This document shows, in pieces, positions 9,505 to 20,153 of a DNA stretch of 64,000 nucleotides. The notes beneath the pieces were generated by a model, which searched no databases, was not told the DNA's origin, and worked only from the letters and a program-made list of their open reading frames with translations. Position 1 is the stretch's first letter; the number at the start of each line of letters is the position of its first letter. The stretch is from Pohlia nutans (taxonomy: Eukaryota; Streptophyta; Bryopsida; Bryales; Mniaceae): NCBI GenBank assembly GCA_022496805.1, contig CM040087.1, positions 28,606,253 through 28,670,252 of the forward strand, given 5' to 3'. A program made the translations under genes and the position numbers.

Positions 9505-12390
9505 TCAGTCGTGGACGTCGCTAGAGTCCTGGGTCATGCCTGGCAAGCGGATATCGGGAGGCATTCCTGAGAAGTCAAACCCCAGAGAGTGTGGTGAAGA
9601 GATTACTGGTAAGTCGACTGCGGTGTTGTCGACCGATGGTGTAGGTGCTGTCATCATCTGGTCGGGTGCTAGGGGCTGCTGATCCTGCTGTTGCTGTGGA
9701 GAAGGAGGGTGTGGAGCGGCTGGCTGCTGTTGCACCGTGTCTTGAAGGTTGACTGGCGGTGGCTGCTGGTCTTGTTGCTGCTGATCGCGATCTTCGTCTT
9801 CATTGGTCGACTCGCTGTCATCTTCGTCGTCGTCCTCACTTAACTTGACGTCGGTAGTCAAGACCTCGTCTTCGTCAGTCGACTGGTTCTCCCAGAGCGA
9901 ATGGTCGGGTTCGAGGTGGCTCGTATCCTTCTCTTCGTCTTCGTCGACTGCTGGAATCTCCAAGTCCGGGTGGTCGAGCTGAAAATGGTCGAGTTGCCTG
10001 CGGTACATGTTGAGCTGGTGGCCGTCGGTGCTGAGGGTGTGCTTGAGGACCTTGATACGGTTTCTTGCCTTGAGTCGGAGTCGGTACTTGCGCGCTCGAA
10101 GTTTGTGTAACTGCAGCTCCCGACTTGCGAATTGGCGGGACTTCTCCTCGTTGTCCTGGAGTAGTAGGTCGAGTCGGTTATTGGAATCGACTATCTCCCT
10201 CCGAGCTTGCTGAAGACTGAGCTGGGTTGCTGCTACCTCGGCTCGTGCTGCTCCGAGTTCGTTTCGTGCTACCACGAGCTCGCTCTGGTGTTTCTGTTCC
10301 TGCTGTCGACTGCTGTGGAGGTCGGCTTCTAGCTGGGCCAATCTGTTGTCGGTCTGACTCTTCTCCTCCGTGACGGTCGTGAGAGTAGTACGGAGTCTTG
10401 CCAGTTTGTTAGTGAGGTTATCGACCTGTTGCTTGTATGTTGTGGAGTCCTTGGTCAATTGACTACTCTCCAATCGGTGGCGGTCGAGCTCAGCTTGAAG
10501 GGTGGTTTTTGCTTGAACCGCCTCGAACAAGAGGAGGTTCACTCGGGAGCCGACATCCTCGAATCGACCTACAGCTCCTTGGACGTCCTCCAGGCGCTGG
10601 CGCCAATGCACTGCTAGTGTCGTGGCTCGTGATGTTGTTGAGTCGGGTGCGGGTCGATTGACCCCAGGTGATGGCGGAGGTCGAGTCGTGGGGGAGACGG
10701 GTGGTGGCTGGCGAAATTCGCCGGTTGGTGCCGCTCCATATGCTGCTTCGAGGTTGAGCGGCGCGAAGTCGGATAGAGAAGGCGGAGGTGTGTCCGGGAT
10801 GGGAGTCTCACTTGGCGTTGGTGGTGGAGTCGACTGGGCCTCACTGTCGGATGAAGTCAGGTCGACCTGTCGAGGTACAAACTGACTCAATGGTGTGAGT
10901 TTGCCTCGTTTGGCACGCTTCTCTAGTCGCTCCTGGTCCCGCTTGCATGCGAGTGAGGAGCGTGTCTCCCTTCGTTCTGTGGTCGGTTGGCTCCCGGTAG
11001 TGACTGTCGGTGCTACTGGGTCGGGTGTGGTTTGTCGACTAGAGGGTCGAGCAGTTGATGTTTGGCCCAGGTCGACTGGTCGGGGCGGCCGAACATGGTC
11101 CTTTGAGGTGCGTTCAGCTCCAAGCCCGCCTTGAAAAACGATGTAGTCGGGTCCTCGGGAGCTGTTTTCCGAGTTCTCCGATTGTCGACGTCGGTCTTTG
11201 GTGTTCTGCTGGGCAACTATTTGATGTGCATACTCCTCGTCCGTGCTAGGAAAATAAGACTCAAGAAGGAAGTCCAATACCTCGGCTGAAGGGCAGATCG
11301 TGGTCTTCGTGCTCTGCATCGCCTTGATGTCGATGGCGATCGAGTTGAACATCCATGTCGCCTAATCCCATTGCATGGCGCGGTCAATCAGGGCCTCGAC
11401 TGTGCACACTACGTCGAGCATTTCCTTGCTGATGTAGGTCGTCTTGCGTTTGAACCCGAGGCCTTGAATAAATGCCGTCAGTCGCCTGTGGTGTTCGGGT
11501 TTGCAGTGGCAGATGCTGTAGCCCTCAGCAGTCTTGCCGGCTGCAGAATATTCTTCTAACCGACCCGGTGGGTACTCCGCAGGGTCGATTGGCTGGATAG
11601 TAATGCTAAGTGGCAGTTTGAGAACCTCGTGAATCACAGTCGGGTCGACTGTGACTGTATGTGTGCGGACTCGCGCGGTGATCGACTTGTCGGGGAGGTC
11701 GACTACTGCAGCGTTGACAAACTCCTCCATGAGCTCCATGCGTGGCGCGCGTTGAGGGTTGTCCCAGTCGAGTGCTACAAAGTCTGAAACGCCGATCGCC
11801 TTGATGAAGTCGGCCTCGGTCGTGTGTTCAGCGTCGTACTCGCGCCATTCCCGGATCGGCCGCATTGACCGAAAGGCGAGGGTTTTGTAGAGTCCCTCCC
11901 TAGTGCGGATCGGAATTTCGTAAGTCGGTGGTGCGGAGGACCAGAGGCGTCGGGGGCCGCGATCAGTCGACTTGCCTTTCGCCATCGATCGGTCCGCTGC
12001 AAATCTGCGGACAAGGAGACAAGAGAAAGGCCGGCGTAGTCCCGAAGTCGGCTCGCACACAGTCGGTTGCAATGGCGATGGGTGCGGTCGTTTCCTACTC
12101 AGTCTACTCTTGATTATCTCTCGCACAGTCGGACTACGGGGTCGCTTGACTACTCTTCGCCGTTCTACTCGTGATTGTCTAAAGCGCTTGCTAAGAATAC
12201 ACAAGGCAAGAGCCGCGGAGTGGCGGTCGGCCGGAGGAGAAGGGAAGGAGGAAGGAGAGTGAGAAATGGAAGCTAGGAGGCGCGCGGCCTGTGGGTCGGC
12301 TGGAGCGGAAGCTAATGGCGAGGAAGCAAGAGGGGGAAGAAGGGGTGCGGCCATGGTGCTAAATACCTGCCCTATGGGCCTTGCATTCAA
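9505..12390 (-). pseudogene. Gypsy 3' extra ORF: plant-transposon domain plus coiled coil
   Basis: Two apparent frames, 12390-11362 (342 residues) and 11352-9505 (615 residues), are in the same frame and separated only by a TAG at 11362-11364, so they are best read as one protein of about 960 residues carrying a single nonsense codon. The first half has an Arg/Pro/Ser-rich leader and then a region with WREYDAEHTTEADF and TVTVDPTVIHEVLKLPLSI, resembling the putative plant transposon protein domain found in other plant Gypsy elements. The second half has a long coiled coil (roughly residues 250-450 of that half), then acidic and Gln/Pro-rich tails. The position downstream of integrase is where env-like or accessory ORFs sit in Athila/Tat elements; no signal peptide or membrane span is seen. 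Function unknown. Confidence 0.75.
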
Positions 12391-12621
12391 AACTGAGAGG
12401 ATAGATGAGAGCGGCGGCCATAAATATGGCGGCTCTTCTAGGGTTTGACCGGTCGGGTTGACCAGTCGGGTCGACCAGTCGAGTCGACCGATTGTAACTA
12501 GGTCGGGTCGGGTCCGTTGCTGTCGGTTGGGCTCATCTTCGTTCTGTTCTAGTGTTGACCTAATCTCTGATTTGCTAGTGAGTGGGCTGGTGAATGCGGA
12601 TGGGGGTTGCTCACCTAGAAC

Positions 12622-15600
12622 TCAGTAGGGTTTGAGTTTGTTGACGTTGACTACTACCGGGTCGGGGTCAAAGTGTTGGATGCTAACTAGGAGGACAGTG
12701 TTGTTGAGGAGGGTATACTGGACACGATATGGGCCGAACCATTTGCTACGAAGTTTGCCGGTATGGACATTTGTCCCTTTTGGGTGCCAGAGGACGTAGT
12801 CGCCTACGTTGTATAGAGTCGACTGACCTTGGGTCTGGGCCCACTGTGCTCGGTTCCACTGCTGTGCGCCGTGGTGGGTGGCTGCTGTCAGTCAGGTCTC
12901 GTCCAACTTCTCGAGTTCGGCGGCTCGGGCTGCTAGTACTCGCCTGGGAGTGAAGTCGGTAGTCAATGTCGACCGTTGGGTCGGGATGATGTATTCGGTT
13001 GGCATCAACGGCGTCAGACCATACACCAATTGGAAAGGTGTGTGGCCTGTGCCAACTTTGTACGCCGTTCGGTAAGCAAATAGGACCGTGTGGAGCTGTA
13101 AGTCCCAGTCGGTTCGATTCTCGTTGACTAGCTTCTGGAGCATTCGGACTATGACCTTGTTGGTCAACTCGGCTTGGCCGTTGCCTTGCGGATAGTATGT
13201 TGTTGAAGTCGTGTGTCGGAGTAAAAAATGCTCGGTGAGAGTGTGCACCGTATTATTGATAAAATGGGCACCTTGGTCGCTTACTAGGTGGAGTGGACAT
13301 CCAAACCGGGTAAGAATTGCCTCGTACAGGAACTGTGCGGTCTCCCTGGCGGTGTTTCCTCGGAGAGCTCTAGCCTCGACCCATTTGGTGGTATTGTCGG
13401 TAGCCACCAAAATGTATCGACAGGCTGTATGTCGGGTCTTCTTGACGGGGCCTATGAAGTCGAGTCCCCATTTTATAAACGGTTCTGCGGGTAGTTGGGT
13501 GACGAGCTTCGAGGAGACTGTCTTGGGTAGTCCGCCAGTCTTCTGGCATTCATGACACGACTGGCAGTACTGGACAGCGTCTTGGTGTAGAGTCGGCCAC
13601 CAATAGCCTGCGTCTAGTATTTTCCGGACAGTGATGTCATGAGAAAAATGTCCTCCCGCGTTGCCTTTGTGTAATTCGTGGAGGATTGTTGTCGGCTGTC
13701 TACCGGTCAGGACTAGTCGGAGCTGGTGGTCCTTGCCGAGTCGGTACAGTTGTCCGTCGAGTACTTGGTACGGAATGGCTTTGTGAGCGATTCGCTTGCG
13801 AGCCTCCTTCGTCATGTGGGTTGGAAAAGTCCCGGTAGTCAAGTAGTCGACTATCGGGTGTAGCCAGTCGGGTTTGGTGGAAAAGAGTTGTGCGTCGACT
13901 GTCTGGTCGGGTATGCCTATGGCTGGCTCGGCCCCTTCATTTCTTGATAGTGCGTCGGCTACTCCATGTGTTTTGCCTGGTTTATAAACCACAGTGAAGT
14001 CGAATTCAAGAAACAGTAGTAGCCAGCGTGCCAGTCGACCCGATACCTGAGGTTTGTTGATCAAGTACTGGAGCGCCAGGTGGTCGACATAGAAGACGAA
14101 CCTATTACCTAGGAGGTAATGGCGGAATTTGTTGATGGCGTACACCATTGCGAGGGCTTCCTTCTCGGTTGTTGTATAGTTCTTCTCTGCTTTGTTGAGT
14201 AGTCGGGAAGCGTAGGCTATTGGCTGGTCAATGTTGCCGGTCGGGTTCTGTGCGAGCATAGCCCCGACTGCTATGTCGGATGCGTCTGTGTGTATGTGGA
14301 AGTCGAGTGACCAGTCGACTCCGATCAGGATTGATGCAGTTTGGTATCGATCTTTGATGGTCTGGTATGCTGTTGCGCATGCTGGCGTCCAGTCGAACGG
14401 TTCGCCTTTCCTGGTCAGCTTGGTGATGGGTTCCATGATGGCAGCATAATTTTTGATGAAGCATCGGTTGAACTGGGCTAGTCCGTTGAACGTCTGAATC
14501 GCTTTAACGTCCTTCGGCGATGGCATGTCGACTAGGGCCTGAATTTTCTTTGGATCCGGAAACTTGCCTTCCCGTCCTACAATGTAGCCCAAAATTACAC
14601 CAGAAGGAACATAGAATATACACTTTTCAAGATTGAGGCTTACCCCGTACTGTCGACATCGGTCGAAGACTAGTCTGAGCTTCGGTAGGTGGGAGTCGAT
14701 GTCGCTGTAGACACTGAAATCGTCTAGGAATAGCTTCATGAAGTCGCCCAGGTACTCTTTGAAGATCTGGTTGACGATGCGCTGGTAGGTAGGCGGGGCG
14801 TTCTTCAATCCGAACGGCATCACGACCCATACATACGCGCCCCAGTCTGTAATGAACGCTGTTTTGGGGCAGTCGGTCGGGTCGATCCGTACCTGGTGAT
14901 AGCCTGAGAAGCAGTCGATAAAGGAGTAGGCTTCATAGCCGATTACTGCGTCGAGTACCTCGTCCGTGAACAGCAGGGGGTACGGGTCTTTCTTGGTTGC
15001 TGCATTAAGTCGACGGAAATCTACGCATATCCGTAGTTTCCCATTCTTTTTGGGGACCACGACTATTGGGGATAGCCATGTCGCCTGGTCGACTGGTGCG
15101 ATGAATCCTGCTTTTAGAAGTCGTTCCAGGTCGTCCTTTACTGCTTGTGCATAGTTCGGGTTCATCCGGTATCTTGCTTGGTGACTAGGCGAGATGGTCG
15201 GGTCGAGCTTGATTCGATGAGTCGCTATGTGTTCCGGTATACCTCGCAGATCTTCGTAAGAGAAGGCGAAAATGTCGATGTATTCCTTAAACAGGGATTT
15301 TGCGCTAGCTCTGAGACTAGGGCTCAAATTCGCGTTCAGCTTCAACAGCTTGGGGTCGGTAGAGGTACCGACGTTGACATGGTCGAGTCGATCCTCCTCA
15401 TTGTGATTCCAATGGGCAATGTCTATGAATCGCAGCTTGTCTTGTATTGGTGTCTCGTCTACCAACATTGTTCCTGGTCTATGTTGAATACTTTGGTGCC
15501 CAGGGGTACTGGCCGTCGTAGTCGGTTCCGTTCCAGACTGGTCGACTGTCGACTCGGCAGCTAGGAGGTTCCAGTCGATTGTGCCCATTGTGTGGAGGGT

Positions 15601-18600
15601 CGGGTCGGAGGCCATCAAGATTTCCTCCTCTTCATCGGTGATTCCTTCCGCAAAGTTGTAACAGACTAGAGCATGTAGTGTAACCGCCTCGTATCCTAAC
15701 TGTCGATTTATCTTGACGGTCTTGACTGTGCCATTGCCCATGATCTGCACTTCATTGTTGCCCCAGTCGTGTATGACTTTGGCATGTCGAAGCCAAGGTC
15801 GACCGAGTAATAACCGGTAGTCTGACTGGACTGTCGAGCAATCGATGACTATAAGCGTGACTATGTAGGGGATGCCATGAATGTGAATTTTGACATCCCT
15901 GATCAATCCTTTGGGTCGTGCTATGGAGCCATTAGCCATCTTGAGGTTGAATGGTGCGGGTGACGGTTTGGCTAGTCCCAACCGTCGGCGTTCATCTTCG
16001 GTGATCACATTGACACCGGAGCCGCCATCGATTAGAACGTCGTCGACCATGTTTTTACCAACTGATACTGTGATGACGGGCATGTGTTTGTCGATGACTG
16101 CTGCAGCGGCAATCGTCACCTCCTCTGTAGTCGAGTAGGGTAACTCTGTAGTCGACTCTGGGTCTGAATGAGTCAGTCGATCCCGAACCAGTTTGGTGAG
16201 GATCGGTGATAACTGTAGTAAGTCACGGATGGAAACCTGCAATTTGCAGTCTTGGAGTTGATCGAGGATCTGCTGCTGGACGGTGCCGAATGCGATGCTG
16301 CCTTGGTCGACTGTGGCCAGAGTCGGTTGGTCTCGGTTGTCTTGAAGGGTGATCGTTTGTTGCGGTAATGCCTCCGCGTCCCAGTCGAGTGAGGGTGAAT
16401 CCTCAGTCGACTTTGGGTCTTTAGTGGAAGTTGTTGTTTCCAACTCGGCTTGGAGTTGACGAACTTCCTGCATCATTTGATCACGTAGTAGTTCTTGGGC
16501 AGTCCAATCGATCTTCTCTGTGGTTTGGTCAGGAGTCGGCTGGTCGGTAGTCAACTGGCTTCTGGTAATCGCTGCGACTGTTAGGACGCCAACCGTAGTG
16601 TTTGGTAGTTCTTCAATGACTACTGACGACGTGTTGGGCTTGGTCTCGATCTGCTGATTAAGGAATTGGACGACCTTCGGATCCTTCAGTAGGGGACACA
16701 AGTGTGTCGGGTGGTCCAATGTTTTGCACAGAGAGCAAGGGAATATCCGTCGTGGTGTGCTATCTCGGGGTGGTCGACTCCTTGATTCGGCGGTAGTCGA
16801 CACTGGTGTTGCTGCTGCTACTGGCGCTGTCCTATTCGCTGCTGCGCGCCTTTTTCCGATCTCGCTCTCCGGATTGAGCCAGCAATCGCGTTCGAAATGG
16901 CCTGGCTTCTTGCATCGGTTGCAAAATGCTCGTTTTGTAGTCTCGGGCCGCTCGGTAGTAGTCGAGTCGGGTTCCTTAGGTAGTCCGCTTTCCGCAAGCT
17001 TAGCCGATTTCTTGGCCCGGGCTAGTGTTGATCTTGGTAGTCCGACTGTGGCTACCTGCAGATACTTCAACAAACCAACTCGGAAATTGCTTAGTAGGAA
17101 ATTATCAGCCGGAAGGGCCTCAAACTGGCTGGCTAGTTTCATCATCCGTTCGTAGTAATCGTCAACCGACTCTTTGGCATCCTGTTTCATACTGCGGAAA
17201 CGTAGGTAAGCCTGGTCATCATTGTCGATATCCTGGTAGCGGTGTTTGAAGGCATCAAGGATTTCATGTAAGTTTTGGTGTGGGTATGACGTTCGTTGAG
17301 TCGAGAACCAATTATAGTTAGCAGCATCGACTAGGGAATTTCCGAATAATGCTATAGTAGTAGTCGAGTCGGTTTCGCCATTCAACGTAAGGGCATTGAG
17401 AAATCGATGGACATGCGTAATGGCACACTTACCTTCCTTGTAGGTAGGCATCGCGACCGGTTTCCGAGCAGTCGTCCGAGTCGGGAGTGTAGCTGCTGGG
17501 TAGGGAGGCTGCTGCTGCGTCTGAGCTGTAGGTACCGAATAGCCTATCGACCGAGGGTTGTATAGTGCACATTGGTCGAGAAGATGACCATAGTCGCCAC
17601 AAGATGTACACATAGGTACGGTGGGTTGGTACTGGGTCACAGTCGGTAGGACTGGTGGCTGGGAGGCTACCGGTCGGTTGTATGGGTTTTGTGGCATGGG
17701 CCTATTATGCGTCTGTGAAAACGATGGTTGATTTATAGGTTGCATCATAGGAATGCCTATCGCTGGTTGAGTTTGGTAAGCAGGGGGTAGACTAGTCCGA
17801 GGGGTCGACACTCTGGGGGTTGTAGTGTGGGTTACCCTCGGCTGATCTATGTATAGAATATTCGGCTCATGAATATGAGTGCGCATATTCGGAAGACTGG
17901 GTCGAGTAACAACTTGGTCGACTGGTTGGTTAGAGTGATAGATCTGTCTGATCCTATCGACTAGGTCATTATCAAAGCCGTCTATGCCGGTCGGGTATGG
18001 GTTGTCGGTACCTGGTGATCCGGGTCGACTATTCATTTGACCAGGAGAACTGGGTTCCTTGCGAAATGTAGGCGACTGGTCCGGTCGACCTGGTTGAGAT
18101 TCCGAGTGTAGTTGCTCAGATGTCGGGTTCTGGCTGGATAAAAGATCGGCCAGTTGGGAGTCCAATTCATCCCTATTACGACGTAGTTGGTCTATTTCTA
18201 ACTATCGTTGATATGAAATGATGGGAGGTTCGGTAGCGTACCTTACTAGTCGTTCCGGTAAGTCGAGCGGGTCGTCCAGGATCCTTCGTGGAGAAGTCGG
18301 GTTCGACCTAGTCTGAAACGCCACAGTCGGGCGGGTCTGATGATTCGTGGTGTACATGGTTGGTAGAATCGCCAGGGGTCGGGTTGGCATATTTGGGATG
18401 TCGCGTCCCATTGGTACCGAAGTTTCGTGAAAAATGGTACCTTCCGGGGTATTCATCCTTCTCTGTGTGAACTCCATGTAGTGTTGTAAAGACGGGTCGG
18501 TAGAAGTCGATGCTGCGACTTGCCGCCGAATCTCGTATGTTAGTCGGGGATCTATTCCCGTGGTAGTCTCATGGACTACTGTCGGTGGAACGATCTCCGA

Positions 18601-18797
18601 CTGTAAATTTTGCCATTCTCTATGAAAACGTGGGTTAGAGAGCTGGTCGGCAGTTACTTCGACTTCTAAGGGAGAACCGGTAGCTCGTGTACGCGGTCGT
18701 TCTATACTAGCGACGCGGCAGTTATCGGATCTAGATCTGGATCTGGGATTTAGATCCGACTCTGCTAGGTAGGTCGGGCTCTGAGATCCGTTTGGCT
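12622..18797 (-). pseudogene. Gypsy gag-pol with two nonsense codons
   Basis: One continuous frame runs from about 18797 to a terminal TGA at 12622-12624, broken only by TAG at 18202-18204 and TGA at 12889-12891. In order: a basic N-terminal part, a first CCHC knuckle (17570-17611), retrotransposon Gag (about 17400-17000), two more CCHC knuckles (16888-16929 and 16698-16740), protease with LIDGGSG (about 16020-16040), reverse transcriptase with FLDDFSVYS (about 14710-14735), RNase H (about 14300-14050), HHCC zinc finger, integrase catalytic D (GLDFIG), D (SDQGAHF) and E (GQAELTN) at about 13455, 13275 and 13170, and a GPY module (KWFGPYRV, about 12740) located after the TGA. No chromodomain. 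Both stops fit C-to-T change of CAG and CGA. The stop inside Gag is not in a known readthrough context, so decay is the simpler reading. Confidence 0.88.
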
Positions 18798-19169
18798 AGT
18801 CTTTTGTGCTGGCCTAGTCGGTTGCTCTTTGGCACCGTAAGCCTTGTTCACAGACTGCTCCTACAGATTCTTGGTCAGTAGCATTTATCGACTGTTGACT
18901 ACCCTGGTCGACTGTTACACAGAATGATCTCGGAGGCGCGTTTCGGCTACTCGGGCTCTGGATTTTTCTCAAGACATATGATTTTCGTGTAGGAAGCAGA
19001 TGGCTGCTGTTTCCTAGGGACGTATAGCGCCTTAGCGATAGGTGACAGGATCGACTAGGATCTAGATCTGGATCGACCAGAATCCGGATCTAGATCTAGA
19101 TCTAGATCTGGATCTGACTAGCCCAACAGAAAGACTAGCGTTTGAGCTGAACTTTGCATGGTCGCCAAA
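18798..19169 (-). other. Gypsy 5' leader with GATCTA repeats
   Basis: This is the untranslated region between the 5' LTR and the gag frame. It includes a short tandem run of TAGATC/GATCTA (19086-19116) and a related cluster near 18730-18775. The bases directly against the LTR read TGGCGACCATGC on the minus strand. This begins with TGG as a tRNA-type primer site should and partly resembles the Arg-tRNA type site of some plant Gypsy elements, but I cannot assign the tRNA. Confidence 0.55.
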
Positions 19170-19709
19170 TGTTAAGGGGGTTTTCTAGGAACCGACCTTA
19201 AACGAATGAAGCTACTCCGCCCAAGACTATTCCACTCTAGACTAGTTTCTAGAGATTGAGAGGAGTAGTAAGAGGTTTCTACTGTGAAGAATGAACTGTC
19301 GGCTAAGGAAAAGCACCAGTATGCTAGTAAGTCGACTCCTGCATACCCATAGACTACTGCAACTATCCAAGATACAACCACAAAGAATGATTCAAGAGTA
19401 GGAAACAACAATAGTCTAACAGCAGTAGTCTAACATACTAGTGCGCACAAGAAGAGCTTAAGACAAGAATGAAGTACAACTGAGGCTGCCAAAAAGATGT
19501 ACAAATGATATAGCAACAACTCTCCCGAAGAGAGTGAAGGTACATATAGGAGACTGGTCTGACAGTGTCAGACTGGTCGACCGGAAAAGTCGGGTCGACC
19601 AGTCTGTACCAGCCTGTACTGCCACGTGTCGCCTGCCGGGTCTATTCTTGCCGGGTATAGACTAGCCTACTCTTAGCCTAAGGGAATATCAACTAATATT
19701 CGGTTAACA
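19170..19709 (-). repeat. Gypsy 5' LTR
   Basis: 540 bp, about 98 percent identical to 8834-9373, with most differences being G/A transitions. Carries the same 12-bp GGTCGACC hairpin. Followed by the target duplication CGCTC. Confidence 0.93.
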
Positions 19710-20153
19710 CGCTCTTTGTCCAATTTTTATGTTCTCCTAGGCCCCCCTGGTCCTACTCTGCCCTCAGTCATTTTTAGTTGCTGCCAGCTGACGCTCCCGC
19801 GACGCCAACGAGCCGGTCTCACTGACAAGCCACCTGCTGCAACGGCAGGCTCTCGCGAGCGCCTGCGAAGGGCGAGCGACTTCGCGGGCAAGCGGAGCGC
19901 GAGCAACGCTGTAGTCTTCAGCGAGCCCAGATACTTGTGGAGGCGTAGTGACATAGACGCGGAGGCAACAGCATGCAAGCGGGCGCGGTAGCGGCGAAGG
20001 AGACCACGGCAACGACCCAAACGTGTAGTTAAGATTGCGACGCATTGGCCGCTGTAGCTTTTTTTTCCTAGAATTTGCTTTGGGTTTATGGTGGATGCTG
20101 TTTTGAAACCCCACGCATTGAGGCCATGACTTTATTGCCGCATTTCTTCAGCC

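Larger units (their letters stand above)
8834..19709 (-). mobile_element. Ty3/gypsy LTR retrotransposon with 3' extra ORFs
   Basis: The element is 10.9 kb, with 540-bp LTRs starting TGTTAAG and ending TTAACA, flanked by the 5-bp duplication CGCTC (8829-8833 and 19710-19714). On the minus strand it reads 5' LTR, leader, gag-pol, a long 3' frame with a plant-transposon-type domain plus coiled coil, polypurine tract, 3' LTR. The two LTRs differ at about nine positions in my reading (near 1.7 percent), so it is older than the Copia element. The gag-pol and the 3' frame are both interrupted by stops, so this copy looks non-autonomous. The DDFSVY reverse-transcriptase motif and lack of a chromodomain suggest the non-chromovirus (Athila/Tat-like) branch; that placement is inference. 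Confidence 0.95.

Noticed and set aside
18202..18204. Possible programmed UAG readthrough in Gypsy gag
   Set aside because: The stop lies inside Gag before the capsid core, not at a gag-pol junction, its context is not a known readthrough type, and two other stops of the same mutational kind occur in the element.
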